From an uncultured Burkholderiales bacterium (GTDB lineage Bacteria; Pseudomonadota; Gammaproteobacteria; Burkholderiales; Burkholderiaceae_C), in assembly GCA_903838355.1 (NCBI GenBank), contig CAILYC010000013.1:33700-97699 (forward strand): a stretch of DNA of 64,000 nucleotides, written 5' to 3'. The position numbers and the translations under genes are program-made. How positions within the stretch are numbered: the first letter of the stretch is position 1; every line of letters begins with the position of its first letter. Under the pieces are notes generated by a model. That model ran no database searches. It worked only from the letters and a program-made list of their open reading frames with translations, and was not told the DNA's origin. Shown here one piece after another: positions 38,159 through 50,103 of the stretch.

Positions 38159-38572
38159 ATGAAAACCCAAGAAACCCAAGAACAAAAAAGCAGACGCGGA
38201 CTCTCCCGGGTTTGGCACGCTTTGGGCTTTTCTCTGGAGGGGCTCAAAGCGGGGTGGTTTGAAACCGCCTTTCGGCAAGAGAGCTTGATCGCGGTGCTGC
38301 TGATCCCGAGCGCCTTTTATCTTGGTCAAAACTGGGTTGAAGTGGCGCTCCTCATCGGCAGCGTCCTCTTGGTGATGGTGGTGGAGCTGCTCAACACCGC
38401 AATTGAGTCGGCCATTGATCGCGTCGGGGCAGACTGGCACGCCTTGTCCAAACGCGCCAAGGACCTGGGGTCTGCCGCCGTCCTTTTGGCCTTGCTGCTG
38501 TGCGTTGGGGTGTGGGTGAGCGCTGTGTGGCACGCGAATTTTTGGCCGCTTTTGCACAACGCTCTGGGCTAA
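38159..38572 (+). CDS. dgkA: Diacylglycerol kinase (prokaryotic)
   Basis: 137 residues from ATG 38159, with AGGA seven bases upstream. Three membrane helices. The family signature reads ESLIAVLLIPSAF, VEVALLIGSVLLVMVVELLN, and TAIESAIDRVGADWHALSKRAKDLGSAAV (split 81-110), with the catalytic Glu in VELLNTAIE. It phosphorylates diacylglycerol to phosphatidic acid, recycling lipid from membrane-derived oligosaccharide synthesis. It is convergent with glnB. Confidence 0.94.
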   Translation: MKTQETQEQKSRRGLSRVWHALGFSLEGLKAGWFETAFRQESLIAVLLIPSAFYLGQNWVEVALLIGSVLLVMVVELLNTAIESAIDRVGADWHALSKRAKDLGSAAVLLALLLCVGVWVSAVWHANFWPLLHNALG

Positions 38573-38605
38573 ATCGACCCAAGCCTCACGGGATGCAGAT
38601 GGGCG

Positions 38606-40709
<2,104 letters not shown>

Positions 40710-40721
40710 AAGTCAAGAAGG

Positions 40722-41903
40722 TTGAAGTTTGCCGTGAATTATGTCACCCAGGTGCACGAATCCATTCAAAGCATCGAAAAAACACAATGGAATGCCTTGC
40801 TCTCGTGCCAAAGCGAGCCCACCCCCTTCATGCGCCATGAGTACTTGAACGCGTTGGAGACGAGCCTGAGTGCGGTCAAAGACACTGGGTGGCAGTCACA
40901 CTTTGTCACACTCACGGCCAACAACACCTTGCTCGCTGCTTGCCCGCTTTACCTCAAAAGCCACTCCTACGGCGAGTATGTGTTTGACTGGGCCTGGGCG
41001 CAGGCCTACGAACGCCATGGCCTGGCCTACTACCCCAAAGCCTTGGTTGCCGTGCCCTTCACCCCGGTGCCTGGCGCGAGGCTGCTCGCCCAAAGCGATG
41101 CTCTGAGGGTTGAATTGCTCAAAGAAGTTCTGCGCTTGTGTGAGTCATGGCACATCTCCTCTTTGCACCTGCTCTTTACGAGCCCTCAAGACCAAGTTGC
41201 CACCCAAGCCCTCGGGCTCATGGCCAGGCAAACCGTCCAGTTTCATTGGCAAAACCCTCACTCACCCAGCGTTCTCACCTTTGATGATTTTTTAATGACG
41301 CTCAACCAAGACAAGCGCAAAAAAATTCGCCAAGAAAGAAACAAGGTGCTGCAAGCCGGCGTGACCTTCACCGCCATTGAGGGGCAAAACATGACCGAGC
41401 CAGACTGGGATTTTTTTTACCGCTGCTACTCACAAACCTATTACGAGCACGGCAATGCGCCCTACTTGAGTCGCGCTTTCTTTCAACAACAAGCCAGCCT
41501 CATGCCGCAGAACTGGATTCTTTTCAAAGCACATCAGGGCGGTGAAGACATGGCCTGTAGCCTCATCGGTCTAGAGCGCCACCCCGTCACCCAAACGCCC
41601 ACCGTGGCCTACGGTCGCTATTGGGGAGCGACCCGGCGCGTGGACTGCTTGCACTTTGAGGCGTGCTACTACCAACCCTTGTCTTGGTGCATTGAGCACG
41701 GGGTTGAGCGGTTTGAAGGCGGCGCACAAGGCGAGCACAAGATGGCCCGTGCCTTGCTGCCGGTCTCAACCCACAGTGCGCATTGGTTGGCCCACCCGAG
41801 TTTTGCAAGCGCAGTCGAGAACTTTCTCGAGCGTGAAGGCCAAGGCATGAACGAGTATTTGGAGCACCTCAAAAGCCGCAATCCTATCAAAGTAAAACCT
41901 TGA
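40722..41903 (+). CDS. FemAB/GNAT-like protein, DUF482 (peptidogalycan biosynthesis) family
   Basis: 393 residues from TTG 40722; GTG at 40734 is the alternative and the choice is not clear. It matches the large GNAT-related family once annotated as peptidogalycan biosynthesis/recognition proteins: N-terminal WNALLSCQSEPTPFMRHEYL, DKRKKIRQERNKV and the C-terminal ARALLPVSTHSAHWLAHPSF. FemAB-like enzymes add amino acids from tRNA to cell-wall or lipid acceptors, but this family's reaction is not established to my knowledge. It is divergent from nadE, 12 bp apart. Confidence 0.8.
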   Translation: MKFAVNYVTQVHESIQSIEKTQWNALLSCQSEPTPFMRHEYLNALETSLSAVKDTGWQSHFVTLTANNTLLAACPLYLKSHSYGEYVFDWAWAQAYERHGLAYYPKALVAVPFTPVPGARLLAQSDALRVELLKEVLRLCESWHISSLHLLFTSPQDQVATQALGLMARQTVQFHWQNPHSPSVLTFDDFLMTLNQDKRKKIRQERNKVLQAGVTFTAIEGQNMTEPDWDFFYRCYSQTYYEHGNAPYLSRAFFQQQASLMPQNWILFKAHQGGEDMACSLIGLERHPVTQTPTVAYGRYWGATRRVDCLHFEACYYQPLSWCIEHGVERFEGGAQGEHKMARALLPVSTHSAHWLAHPSFASAVENFLEREGQGMNEYLEHLKSRNPIKVKP

Positions 41904-42141
41904 CTCAATGGGACTGGTCTGAGCGTGTTACCCAACGGACCCACGATAAAAGAATCCGTGAAGGAGCCTGTTGGCAAAAGCGCCAAGACACTCACGGGCT
42001 CACTTGGAACTGTTGCCTGTCTCCAAGTACGCCATTGAAAAAGCAAGAAAACTTTCGTCTGCAAGGCTTAAGCGATTCAGTTTCTTGCCCCACTTGATGG
42101 ACCCTCATCGGCGGGGTTTGCCACGCATCGGATCAGAACAT

Positions 42142-42681
42142 TTATTTTTTCTGAGCTTGTTGGTAGTTGTGCATGCCCTCGGACACTTCTTGGCGAGCCG
42201 CATCGGGGCCTTCCCAGCCGAGCACCTTGACCCACTTGCCCACTTCCAAGTCTTTGTAATGCTCAAAAAAGTGAGTGATGGTTTTCAAGCGCATCGGGTT
42301 CAAGTCCTCGGGCTTTTGCCACTGGGTGTAGATGGACAAAATCTTGTCGGTGGGAACGGCCAAAATCTTGCCGTCCATGCCCGCCTCGTCTTCCATTTTC
42401 AAAATACCAATGGGCCGGCAAGTCACCACCACACCGGGGATCAAGGGCACCGGGGTAATCACCAAGACGTCCACCGGATCCCCATCTCCACTGATGGTCT
42501 TGGGCACATAACCGTAGTTGGTGGGGTAGTGCATGGACGTGCTCATGAAGCGATCCACAAAAATCGCACCCGACGCCTTGTCCACTTCATACTTGACCGG
42601 ATCGGCATTCATGGGTATTTCAATAATGACATTGAAAAAATTGGGGGCGTCGGGACCAGGGTTTACGTTATCTAATGACAT
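42142..42681 (-). CDS. ppa: Inorganic pyrophosphatase, soluble family I
   Basis: 179 residues from ATG 42681 ([13 protein letters not shown]), the usual start in this group. Metal and phosphate sites of family I are intact: [26 protein letters not shown], and [10 protein letters not shown] with three Asp residues, then [19 protein letters not shown]. It hydrolyses cytosolic pyrophosphate. It lies head to head with the membrane pyrophosphatase gene hppA, an unusual side-by-side pairing of both PPi-consuming enzymes. Confidence 0.96.
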   Translation of the reverse strand: MSLDNVNPGPDAPNFFNVIIEIPMNADPVKYEVDKASGAIFVDRFMSTSMHYPTNYGYVPKTISGDGDPVDVLVITPVPLIPGVVVTCRPIGILKMEDEAGMDGKILAVPTDKILSIYTQWQKPEDLNPMRLKTITHFFEHYKDLEVGKWVKVLGWEGPDAARQEVSEGMHNYQQAQKK

Positions 42682-42984
42682 GGTTTTGGAGGTTAGAAAA
42701 GAAAAAGTGTTCAGTACTTTCCCTATTTTAAGCCTTTTCAATGCAAACTTTGACTTTGACGCAACGCTTTTAGCTTACATTCTTGGCCAAGGTCAAGGTG
42801 AGCGGTTTTAGTCCGTGCCAACATCAAGGTCTATTGGATCCTTGAGCGCCAAAAGCGCGGGTTGGAGTCGGGGCGTGACAACCGCTTCTTGTCGCTGTAC
42901 TTTGAGGACCTGGACCTAGACCTGGGGCTTGATGAGATCGGTCCAAGTCGTGGATCAACGTTTAACACCTTTTGAGGAGAATTT
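42682..42984. other. Divergent region between ppa and hppA
   Basis: About 300 bases. A rightward frame without ATG is open from about 42797 to a TGA just before hppA (reading ...ANIKVYWILERQKRGLESG...), about 60 codons, unrecognised and possibly a relic. GAGGAGA before 42985 is the hppA ribosome site. No RNA gene or terminator seen. Confidence 0.4.
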
Positions 42985-45162
42985 ATGTCTGGCAATTCTG
43001 CGCTGATTTTTGCTCTCGCTTGTGGCCTGGTGGCTGTGCTCTACGGCTTTTGGGCCCGCTCCTCCATTTTGGCCATGGACCCAGGGAACGCTCGCATGCA
43101 AGAAATTGCTGCCGCCATTGAGCAAGGCGCTGGTGCCTATTTGGCGCGACAGTACCGAACCATTGCCATGGTGGGTGTCATATTGACCGTCCTCATTGGA
43201 CTCTTTTTAGACTCCATGACAGCGGTTGGCTTTGTGATGGGAGCGGTGCTCTCGGGTGCCTGTGGCTTTATCGGCATGAATGTGTCGGTCAAAGCCAATG
43301 TGCGCACCGCCCAAGCGGCAACAGGCGGCATTGCGCCAGCCCTGGATGTGGCGTTCAAAGGCGGCGCCATCACCGGCATGCTGGTGGTGGGCTTGGGGCT
43401 CATTGGGGTGAGCGGATTTTATTGGTTCTTGACCAAAAATGTCTCTGCACCCCAGGGCCAAGAATTGTCTGAGCTGCTCAACCCCTTGATTGGTTTTGCG
43501 TTTGGCTCCTCACTCATCTCCATTTTTGCCCGACTCGGTGGCGGCATCTTCACCAAAGGCGCCGATGTGGGCGCCGATTTGGTGGGCAAGGTCGAGGCCG
43601 GTATCCCTGAGGATGACCCGAGGAACCCTGCGGTCATTGCCGACAATGTCGGCGACAACGTGGGCGACTGTGCTGGCATGGCCGCCGACCTGTTTGAGAC
43701 CTATGCGGTGACCTTGATTGCCACCATGGTGCTGGGTGCCTTGGTGGTGAGTTCTGCGCCTGCACAAGCGGCCCTCTACCCCTTGGTGCTCGGGGCCGTC
43801 TCGATTTTGGCCTCGATCGTGGGCTGCTTCTTCGTCAAAGCCTCTCCGGGCATGAAAAACGTGATGCCCGCCCTCTATAAGGGCTTGATCGTGGCTGGCC
43901 TCTTGAGCCTTGGGGCTTTTGCCCTGGTGACTTGGAACATGATGCCAGACGACGCCATCAAAGCGAGTGGCTCGCGCATCGCCCTTTTTGGCTCTTGTGC
44001 AGTGGGCCTCTTGCTCACCGCAGCCCTCGTGTGGATCACCGAGTACTACACCGGGACCGATTACGCCCCTGTCAAACACGTTGCGCAAGCTTCCACCACG
44101 GGACACGCCACCAACATCATTGCAGGCATTGGCATCTCCATGAAATCCACCGCTTACCCCGTGCTCTCGGTGTGCGCAGCGATTTTGGCAGCCTATGGCA
44201 TGGCGGGCCTTTATGGGGTGGCCATTGCCGCCACCGCCATGCTCAGCATGGCGGGCATCATTGTGGCCTTGGACGCCTATGGACCGATCACCGACAACGC
44301 CGGCGGTATTGCCGAAATGGCCGAGTTGCCCGCGAGTGTGCGCGAGGTCACTGACCCCTTGGACGCAGTGGGCAACACCACCAAAGCCGTGACCAAGGGC
44401 TACGCCATTGGTTCTGCCGGTTTGGCCGCCTTGGTGCTCTTTGCCGACTACACCCACAAATTGTCGGCCAGTGGCCAAGACGTCACCTTTGACCTCTCGG
44501 ACCCCATGGTGATCGTGGGCCTCTTCATCGGGGGCATGATCCCCTACCTCTTTGGTGCGATGGCGATGGAGGCCGTGGGCCGCTCGGCCTCGGCCGTGGT
44601 GGAAGAGGTCAGACGGCAATTTCGTGAAATCAAAGGCATCATGGATGGATCGGGCAAACCGGAGTATGGCCGCGCGGTGGACATGCTCACCACGGCGGCG
44701 ATCAAAGAGATGATGATCCCCTCCCTCTTGCCTGTTGTTGTTCCCATTTTGGTGGGCTTAATCTTGGGCCCCAAAGCCTTGGGCGGCCTGCTCATGGGCA
44801 CGATTGTGACCGGCCTTTTTGTTGCCATCTCCATGTGCACGGGTGGTGGTGCTTGGGACAATGCGAAAAAATACATTGAAGATGGCCACTTTGGTGGCAA
44901 GGGCAGCGACGCGCACAAAGCGGCCGTGACCGGTGACACCGTGGGTGACCCCTACAAAGACACCGCCGGTCCGGCCGTCAACCCCTTGATCAAGATCATC
45001 AACATTGTGGCCCTGCTCTTGGTGCCGCTCTTGCCCATGGCGCCCCACGCGGCAACTGCGGCCAAGGCCGCCGAGATGAATCCGCCCGCGGTGGTAGCAC
45101 CCGCACCCGCACCCGAGGCTGGGGCTGCTGCTGCACCTTCTGCACCTGCTGCCGCCAAATAA
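42985..45162 (+). CDS. hppA: Membrane-bound H+-translocating pyrophosphatase, K+-independent type
   Basis: 725 residues, about 16 membrane helices. Substrate loops include [39 protein letters not shown] and [17 protein letters not shown], all typical. The key determinant reads GNTTKA with Lys467 where K+-dependent enzymes have Ala, so a K+-independent proton pump is predicted. It uses PPi hydrolysis to build proton motive force. The last 40 residues form an Ala/Pro-rich cytoplasmic or periplasmic tail not found in most homologues. A clear terminator follows. Confidence 0.95.
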   Translation: MSGNSALIFALACGLVAVLYGFWARSSILAMDPGNARMQEIAAAIEQGAGAYLARQYRTIAMVGVILTVLIGLFLDSMTAVGFVMGAVLSGACGFIGMNVSVKANVRTAQAATGGIAPALDVAFKGGAITGMLVVGLGLIGVSGFYWFLTKNVSAPQGQELSELLNPLIGFAFGSSLISIFARLGGGIFTKGADVGADLVGKVEAGIPEDDPRNPAVIADNVGDNVGDCAGMAADLFETYAVTLIATMVLGALVVSSAPAQAALYPLVLGAVSILASIVGCFFVKASPGMKNVMPALYKGLIVAGLLSLGAFALVTWNMMPDDAIKASGSRIALFGSCAVGLLLTAALVWITEYYTGTDYAPVKHVAQASTTGHATNIIAGIGISMKSTAYPVLSVCAAILAAYGMAGLYGVAIAATAMLSMAGIIVALDAYGPITDNAGGIAEMAELPASVREVTDPLDAVGNTTKAVTKGYAIGSAGLAALVLFADYTHKLSASGQDVTFDLSDPMVIVGLFIGGMIPYLFGAMAMEAVGRSASAVVEEVRRQFREIKGIMDGSGKPEYGRAVDMLTTAAIKEMMIPSLLPVVVPILVGLILGPKALGGLLMGTIVTGLFVAISMCTGGGAWDNAKKYIEDGHFGGKGSDAHKAAVTGDTVGDPYKDTAGPAVNPLIKIINIVALLLVPLLPMAPHAATAAKAAEMNPPAVVAPAPAPEAGAAAAPSAPAAAK

Positions 45163-45188
45163 AGCCACAACGCACTTTGGTGAGCGAG

Positions 45189-45218
45189 AACAGTCCCCTT
45201 TGGGGACTGTTTCTTTTT
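45189..45218 (+). terminator. Rho-independent terminator after hppA
   Basis: A 10-bp perfect stem (AACAGTCCCC at 45189-45198 with GGGGACTGTT at 45202-45211), a TTT loop and a T-rich tail. It separates hppA from moaA. Confidence 0.88.
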
Positions 45219-45294
45219 GGGGCGATGGACGATTTCAAACTCGATCACCTTCAAGCCCAACAGGTCTTCCAAGATTGGTGCAAAATGTGAAACC

Positions 45295-46488
45295 ATGAAC
45301 GACCGAGTAATCCCTTTGATTGATGAGCGCGCCCGCGCCTTGCCCGTACCGCTGCCCGACTTGGTGGCGGGATTCGAGCCCTTGGGTGAGAACGTGCTTG
45401 ACCAACTCGCGCGTCCTTTGAGGGACCTGCGCATTTCCGTCACCGACCGATGCAATTTTCGCTGCAGCTACTGCATGCCCAAGGAGGTCTTTAACGCGCA
45501 GTACACCTATTTGCCGCAAAAGGCATTGCTCAGTTTTGAACAAATCACCCGTTTGGCACAGATTTTTGTGTCTTTGGGCACAGAAAAAATTCGGCTCACC
45601 GGTGGCGAGCCCTTGCTGAGAAAAAATCTTGAGCTCTTGATTGCACAACTCTCGACCCTCAAAACCCTCCAGGGCCAAGACATCGATTTGACCCTGACCA
45701 CCAACGGCGCCTTGCTGGCCAAAAAAGCCGCCTTGCTCAAAGCCTCGGGGCTCAAGCGCATCACCGTGAGCGTGGACGCATTGGACGACCGGGTCTTCAA
45801 ATCCATGAACGACGTGGATTTTCCCGTGACCAATGTACTCGAGGGTATACAAGCCGCCATGGACGTGGGCTTGGGGCTCGATCAAAGCGGCCTCTACAGC
45901 GGCATCAAAATCAACATGGTCGTCAAAAAAGGCACCAATGAGCACGAAATCTTGCCCATGGCCCGCTTCTTCTTGGCGAAAGGACTCACCCTTCGGTTCA
46001 TCGAATACATGGATGTGGGCTCCACCAATGGCTGGCGCATGCAAGAGGTGATGCCTTCAAGCGCCGTCTTGGCGCTGTTGCGAACCGAGTTTGACCTGGT
46101 GCCCCTGCAAAGCCTCAAGCGCGGCGAGACGGCCGAGCGTTTTGGCCTCAAAAACCAACACGGCGTGCTCGATTCGCGATGCGGCGAAGTCGGCTTCATC
46201 AGCAGCGTCACGCAAGCGTTTTGCGCCGACTGCTCGCGCGCGCGCTTGTCCACCGAAGGCCTGCTCTACCTGTGCCTCTTTGCCTCACAAGGCCATGACC
46301 TCAAAACCCTGGTCCAGTCTCAGGCCTCCAACACGGTGATCGCGCAAAGTGTGGCCCAACTCTGGCGACAACGCCAAGACCGCTATTCCTTGCTCCGGGC
46401 CCAAGACCTGGGGTCGGGTGCGGGTGCACCGGGAGAAAGCCTTGCCAGCAGCCAAAAACGCGTGGAGATGAGCTACATCGGGGGGTAA
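45295..46488 (+). CDS. moaA: GTP 3',8-cyclase (molybdenum cofactor step 1)
   Basis: 397 residues from ATG 45295. Radical SAM cluster Cys in CNFRCSYC (about 55-62), SAM/GTP motifs LTGGEPLLRKN and TLTTNGALL, a second 4Fe-4S site (FCADCSRARL, then LCLF), and the C-terminal double glycine YIGG needed for activity. With MoaC it turns GTP into cyclic pyranopterin monophosphate. It stands about 50 residues longer at the N-terminus than E. coli MoaA. First of moaA-mobA-moeA; moaC, moaD and moaE are not in the window. Confidence 0.95.
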   Translation: MNDRVIPLIDERARALPVPLPDLVAGFEPLGENVLDQLARPLRDLRISVTDRCNFRCSYCMPKEVFNAQYTYLPQKALLSFEQITRLAQIFVSLGTEKIRLTGGEPLLRKNLELLIAQLSTLKTLQGQDIDLTLTTNGALLAKKAALLKASGLKRITVSVDALDDRVFKSMNDVDFPVTNVLEGIQAAMDVGLGLDQSGLYSGIKINMVVKKGTNEHEILPMARFFLAKGLTLRFIEYMDVGSTNGWRMQEVMPSSAVLALLRTEFDLVPLQSLKRGETAERFGLKNQHGVLDSRCGEVGFISSVTQAFCADCSRARLSTEGLLYLCLFASQGHDLKTLVQSQASNTVIAQSVAQLWRQRQDRYSLLRAQDLGSGAGAPGESLASSQKRVEMSYIGG

Positions 46489-46596
46489 CTTGAAGAAAAT
46501 TTCCCCGCAGGTCCCGAAGACTCTCCCTCTGGGTCCAGCTCCCCCTCGGCCTTGCATCCTGTTTGCAACCCGTCTCAACATTGATCAAGCCCTTCC

Positions 46597-47289
46597 ATGA
46601 TCCAGCCTACCCCACCCCTGCCCCAAGGCCTGATCACCGCACTCGTGCTCTCGGGCGGTCAAGGCCAACGCATGGGCGGCGTGGACAAGGGCTTGCAAAA
46701 CTTTCAGGGCCTGCCGATGGCGCACCGCGCTATCCTTCGGGTGCGGGGCTCGGTGGGCTTTGTCGCCATCAACGCCAACCGCAACTTGGCCGCTTACGAA
46801 TCGTTTTGTGAGGAGGTCTGGCCTGACCCAGACGCGGCGCTTTTGGGATCGTTGGGCCCCTTGGCTGGCTTTGCGGTGGGACTCTCCAAAGCCACCACCC
46901 CTTATCTGTTGACTTTGCCGTGCGATTGCCCCTTTTTTCCCTTGGATTTGGTGGCCCGAATGTCGAGCGCCTTGAGCCAAACCGGTGCAGACTTGGCCAT
47001 GCCACGCGCGCCTGAGTGGCATGAAGGCGCCATGCAACTTCGGGCCCAACCGGTCTTTGCTCTCATGCGTGTTGGGTTGCTCGAGAGCCTTCAAAACTTC
47101 ATGGCCCGAGGGGGCAGAAAAATCGACGCCTGGAGTCAAAGTCTGCACCACACCTGGGTGGACTTTGACCGGGGAGAAGACGACCCGCACGCTTTTAGCA
47201 ACATCAACACCTTGAAAGACCTCGAGCGCTGGGCTGGCGTGTCCAACCCGTCTGATGACGCCACCAGTTTGGCCCCCAAGCTCAATTGA
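46597..47289 (+). CDS. mobA: Molybdenum cofactor guanylyltransferase
   Basis: 230 residues. Nucleotidyltransferase fold with LVLSGGQGQRMGGVDKGLQNF (GTP-binding loop), GSLGPLAGFAVGL, and the Mg-binding LTLPCDCPFFP. It attaches GMP to molybdopterin, giving the dinucleotide form used by DMSO reductase-type enzymes. The molybdenum hydroxylase at 17-19.8 kb would instead need the cytosine form made by MocA, a close relative, so a MocA-like role cannot be ruled out by eye. It lies between moaA and moeA. Confidence 0.9.
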   Translation: MIQPTPPLPQGLITALVLSGGQGQRMGGVDKGLQNFQGLPMAHRAILRVRGSVGFVAINANRNLAAYESFCEEVWPDPDAALLGSLGPLAGFAVGLSKATTPYLLTLPCDCPFFPLDLVARMSSALSQTGADLAMPRAPEWHEGAMQLRAQPVFALMRVGLLESLQNFMARGGRKIDAWSQSLHHTWVDFDRGEDDPHAFSNINTLKDLERWAGVSNPSDDATSLAPKLN

Positions 47290-47296
47290 TCTGCCC

Positions 47297-48613
47297 ATGA
47301 ATCCCCCCTTTGCTCAAACCCAGGCCTTGGACGACATCGTGCAGCAACTGCAGGGCTACGACCCCAACATGCTGAGCATTGACAAAGCGCAGGCTTTCAT
47401 CTCGGCCCTTTGCGAGAGCATCACCGCTGAATTTTTCCTGAGAAGCGACGCCACCGAAGTTGTGGATTTGCAAGCCGCCTATGAACGCACCTTGAGCCAG
47501 GACGTCTACTCCCCCATGAATGTGCCCGCCCATACCAATTCGGCCATGGATGGCTACGCCTTTCGATGGCGGGCTGGGGCGTCGGCCACGAGCGCGCTCA
47601 CTTTCAAGGTCGTGCACACGGTACTTGCCGGACAAGAATGGGCGGGACAGTTGGGTGAGGGTGAGTGCGCCAAGATCATGACCGGCGGCGTGATGCCAGA
47701 CGGCTCAGACACGGTCGCCCCTTTGGAGTTGGTACAAGCAACAAGTGCCCATCAAGTCAGCATCGACACGCGACTCTTTCATGCTGGGGACAACCGCCGT
47801 CTTTGTGGCGAAGACCTGCGCTCAGGCGAGTTGGCACTGACCAAGGGCAGCAGCCTGCATGCCGCGGCCATGGGTCTTTTGGCCAGTTTGGGGCTGAGCC
47901 AAGTGCGCGTTTGGCGCAAATTGAAGGTCGCCATTTTCTCGACTGGCAGCGAAGTCTTGCCCCTGGGTGCACCCTTCAAGAGCGGTCACGTCTTTGATGC
48001 CAATCGACTAAGCCTCATCGGACTGCTGCAAGGCCTGGGGCTTGAGATCGTGGACCTCGGGGTGGTGAGAGATGACCCGCAGTCACTCAAAGACACTTTT
48101 TTAAAAGCCCAGTCCCAAGCCGATGTGATCATCACCTCAGGGGGAGTGAGTGTGGGCGAGGCCGACTACACCAAAGCGATCATGAAAGAGTTGGGCGAGG
48201 TGGTGTTTTGGCGCATTGCCATGCGCCCAGGTCGACCGTTTGCGCTGGGGCGGCTTGGGCGCTGCTTGCTCTTTGGTCTTCCAGGCAACCCCGTTGCGGT
48301 GATGGTGACGTTTTTGGCTTTGGTCAGACCCGTGTTGCTCAGGCTCTCGGGCAAAGCCCCAGAGTCCCCCACGAGCTTGATGGCCCATAGCGAGATGGAC
48401 ATGCGCAAAAAACCCGGGCGCACCGAGTACCAACGAGGTCTGACTCGGTTGAATGCGCAAGGCCAGTTGTGCGTGGCACTCACCGGCAACCAAGGCTCAG
48501 GCATTTTGAGCTCCATGGTTCAGGGCGACTGCCTGATCGTGCTCGATCACGATCAGGGCGACGTCCTTTGCGGGGACTTGATCAAGATCTGGCCATTAAA
48601 AGGTTTGCTATGA
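47297..48613 (+). CDS. moeA: Molybdopterin molybdotransferase
   Basis: 438 residues from ATG 47297, only 7 bp after mobA. Domain markers: NVPAHTNSAMDGYAFRW (conserved Asp in the active site), GECAKIMTGGVMPDGSDTVAP, the MoeA/gephyrin GTGSEV-like STGSEVLPLG, ITSGGVSVGEADYTK, MRPGRPFALG and LPGNPVAVMVTFLALVRP. It inserts molybdenum into adenylylated molybdopterin. Translational closeness to mobA supports one operon. Confidence 0.95.
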   Translation: MNPPFAQTQALDDIVQQLQGYDPNMLSIDKAQAFISALCESITAEFFLRSDATEVVDLQAAYERTLSQDVYSPMNVPAHTNSAMDGYAFRWRAGASATSALTFKVVHTVLAGQEWAGQLGEGECAKIMTGGVMPDGSDTVAPLELVQATSAHQVSIDTRLFHAGDNRRLCGEDLRSGELALTKGSSLHAAAMGLLASLGLSQVRVWRKLKVAIFSTGSEVLPLGAPFKSGHVFDANRLSLIGLLQGLGLEIVDLGVVRDDPQSLKDTFLKAQSQADVIITSGGVSVGEADYTKAIMKELGEVVFWRIAMRPGRPFALGRLGRCLLFGLPGNPVAVMVTFLALVRPVLLRLSGKAPESPTSLMAHSEMDMRKKPGRTEYQRGLTRLNAQGQLCVALTGNQGSGILSSMVQGDCLIVLDHDQGDVLCGDLIKIWPLKGLL

Positions 48614-48692
48614 GGGTCGGGGCTGAGGGTTGGGGCTGAAGGACGTGACCAGACGCAAAGCCGCCATGACCAAACCACAAAAGCGACCAAGC

Positions 48693-48716
48693 GCACAAGG
48701 GCACAAGGGCACAAGG
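48693..48716. repeat. 8-bp tandem repeat (GCACAAGG)3
   Basis: Three perfect copies in the short gap between the convergent moeA and rnhA genes; the gap also has doubled AGGCCCTC units near 48750-48770. No gene lies there. Confidence 0.85.
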
Positions 48717-48767
48717 TCTTAAAAACCTCGATCGAACAACCGAACACTCCCTCAGGCCCTCAGGCCC

Positions 48768-49247
48768 TCAAGTGGACAGGGCCTGCTCCACCCCTTGGTT
48801 GGCCAGCGAGTCAGCGCGCTCATTGCCCTCGTCGCCCGAATGACCTTTGACCCAGTGCCAATGCACACGGTGACCACTCGCGTGAACCAATCCGTCCAAC
48901 TCTTTCCACAAATCTTCGTTTTTAACGGCTTGCTTGGAGGCGGTCTTCCAGCCCTTTAACTTCCAAGAGTGAATCCACTGCGTGATGCCTTGGCGCACGT
49001 ATTGGCTGTCCAAAAAGAGATTGACCTCGCACTCGCTCTTCAAGGCCTTCAGGGCTTGGATCACCGCCATCAATTCCATGCGGTTGTTGGTGGTGAGTTT
49101 CTCTCCACCAAAGAGCTCCTTTTGCTGTCCGCCAAAACGCAGCAAGGCGCCCCACCCGCCCGGTCCCGGATTTCCCTTGCAAGCGCCATCGGTGTAGATC
49201 ACCACGGTCTTTATCGTTTGCGCTTTTGGCGCTCCATCCTCACTCAT
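48768..49247 (-). CDS. rnhA: Ribonuclease HI
   Basis: 159 residues. All catalytic carboxylates are visible: Asp in [16 protein letters not shown], Glu in [12 protein letters not shown], Asp in [11 protein letters not shown], and [16 protein letters not shown] at the end. It cleaves RNA in RNA-DNA hybrids in the cytosol. It follows the methyltransferase gene on the same strand after 94 bp, an order frequent in betaproteobacteria. Confidence 0.96.
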   Translation of the reverse strand: MSEDGAPKAQTIKTVVIYTDGACKGNPGPGGWGALLRFGGQQKELFGGEKLTTNNRMELMAVIQALKALKSECEVNLFLDSQYVRQGITQWIHSWKLKGWKTASKQAVKNEDLWKELDGLVHASGHRVHWHWVKGHSGDEGNERADSLANQGVEQALST

Positions 49248-49341
49248 GGCTTGTCACCTTTTTATTGAACTTTAAACAACCCCGTATCACCCCACACATC
49301 TCCCCACACGAAGGGTCACTTTGCTGACTGTGCTGGCTGAA

Positions 49342-50103
49342 TTAACCCTTGTGAGAAACGGCAGTGGGCCTGACTGCCAAACCGGCTTGGGGTTTGAGTT
49401 TCTTCCAATTGGCCCCCAAAACGCGCATGCCTTTGACCCGTTTGACCGCCACCACGAAATAGGCCGATCCGAAGATGGGCCACCAGCGGTCGCCGGCAAA
49501 CTCCATCCAATTGAATTTATCAAGCCAAGACTGGGAATTAAAGGCCGGCTTGTAAAGCCCAAAGCCGCCTTGCTCGATCTCAAAGCCGAGCAATCTTAAC
49601 CAATCCTTCAGTCTGCCCATGCTGATCATCTCGCCTGCGATGGGGACGAATTCGGTGCGGGCCCCCAATCGGCGGTAGAACGTTTCCCGGCCCTGTTTGA
49701 AACCCCATAGCGAGACGGGGTTGAATCCCGTGATCACCACACGGCCCTCGGGCACCAACACGCGCTCAACCTCTCTGAGGGTTTCATGCGCATGGGCGTG
49801 CATCTCCAAGGTGTGGGGCAACACGACCAAATCTAAACTTTGCTCAGCAAAGGGCAGGGCTCTAAAATCCGTGACAAAATCGGTCCTTGTCATGGGCCCT
49901 TGGTCCAAGCCCAGCCAGCGGTGGGGCATGCGGTTGGTTTTGAGGCCTTGCAGATCGTCCAAGCCGAGCTGCAAAGCATGAAAGCCAAACAAATCGGCCA
50001 CCACCCTGTCCATTTGGTCTTGCTCCCAGCCGAGCACATATCGCCCCAAGGGGCTAGAGATCCATTCACGCAGGCCCGCGGGCTGTAAATTTGTACTGTT
50101 CAT
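49342..50103 (-). CDS. SAM-dependent class I methyltransferase
   Basis: 253 residues from ATG 50103. A methyltransf_11-like core: LPFAEQSLDLVVLPHTLEMH is motif II-III, followed by LREVERVLVPEGRVVITGFNPVSLWG. The N-terminal glycine motif I is weak (DLFGFHALQLGLDDL), a trait of this family, which is conserved beside gloB and rnhA in Burkholderiales. Substrate unknown. Its start codon shares the CATG at 50101-50104 with gloB on the other strand. Confidence 0.85.
   Translation of the reverse strand: MNSTNLQPAGLREWISSPLGRYVLGWEQDQMDRVVADLFGFHALQLGLDDLQGLKTNRMPHRWLGLDQGPMTRTDFVTDFRALPFAEQSLDLVVLPHTLEMHAHAHETLREVERVLVPEGRVVITGFNPVSLWGFKQGRETFYRRLGARTEFVPIAGEMISMGRLKDWLRLLGFEIEQGGFGLYKPAFNSQSWLDKFNWMEFAGDRWWPIFGSAYFVVAVKRVKGMRVLGANWKKLKPQAGLAVRPTAVSHKG

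Noticed and set aside
43510..44619. Leftward frame of 369 codons inside hppA
   Set aside because: His/Gly-rich antisense shadow of a highly conserved membrane pyrophosphatase; no domain.
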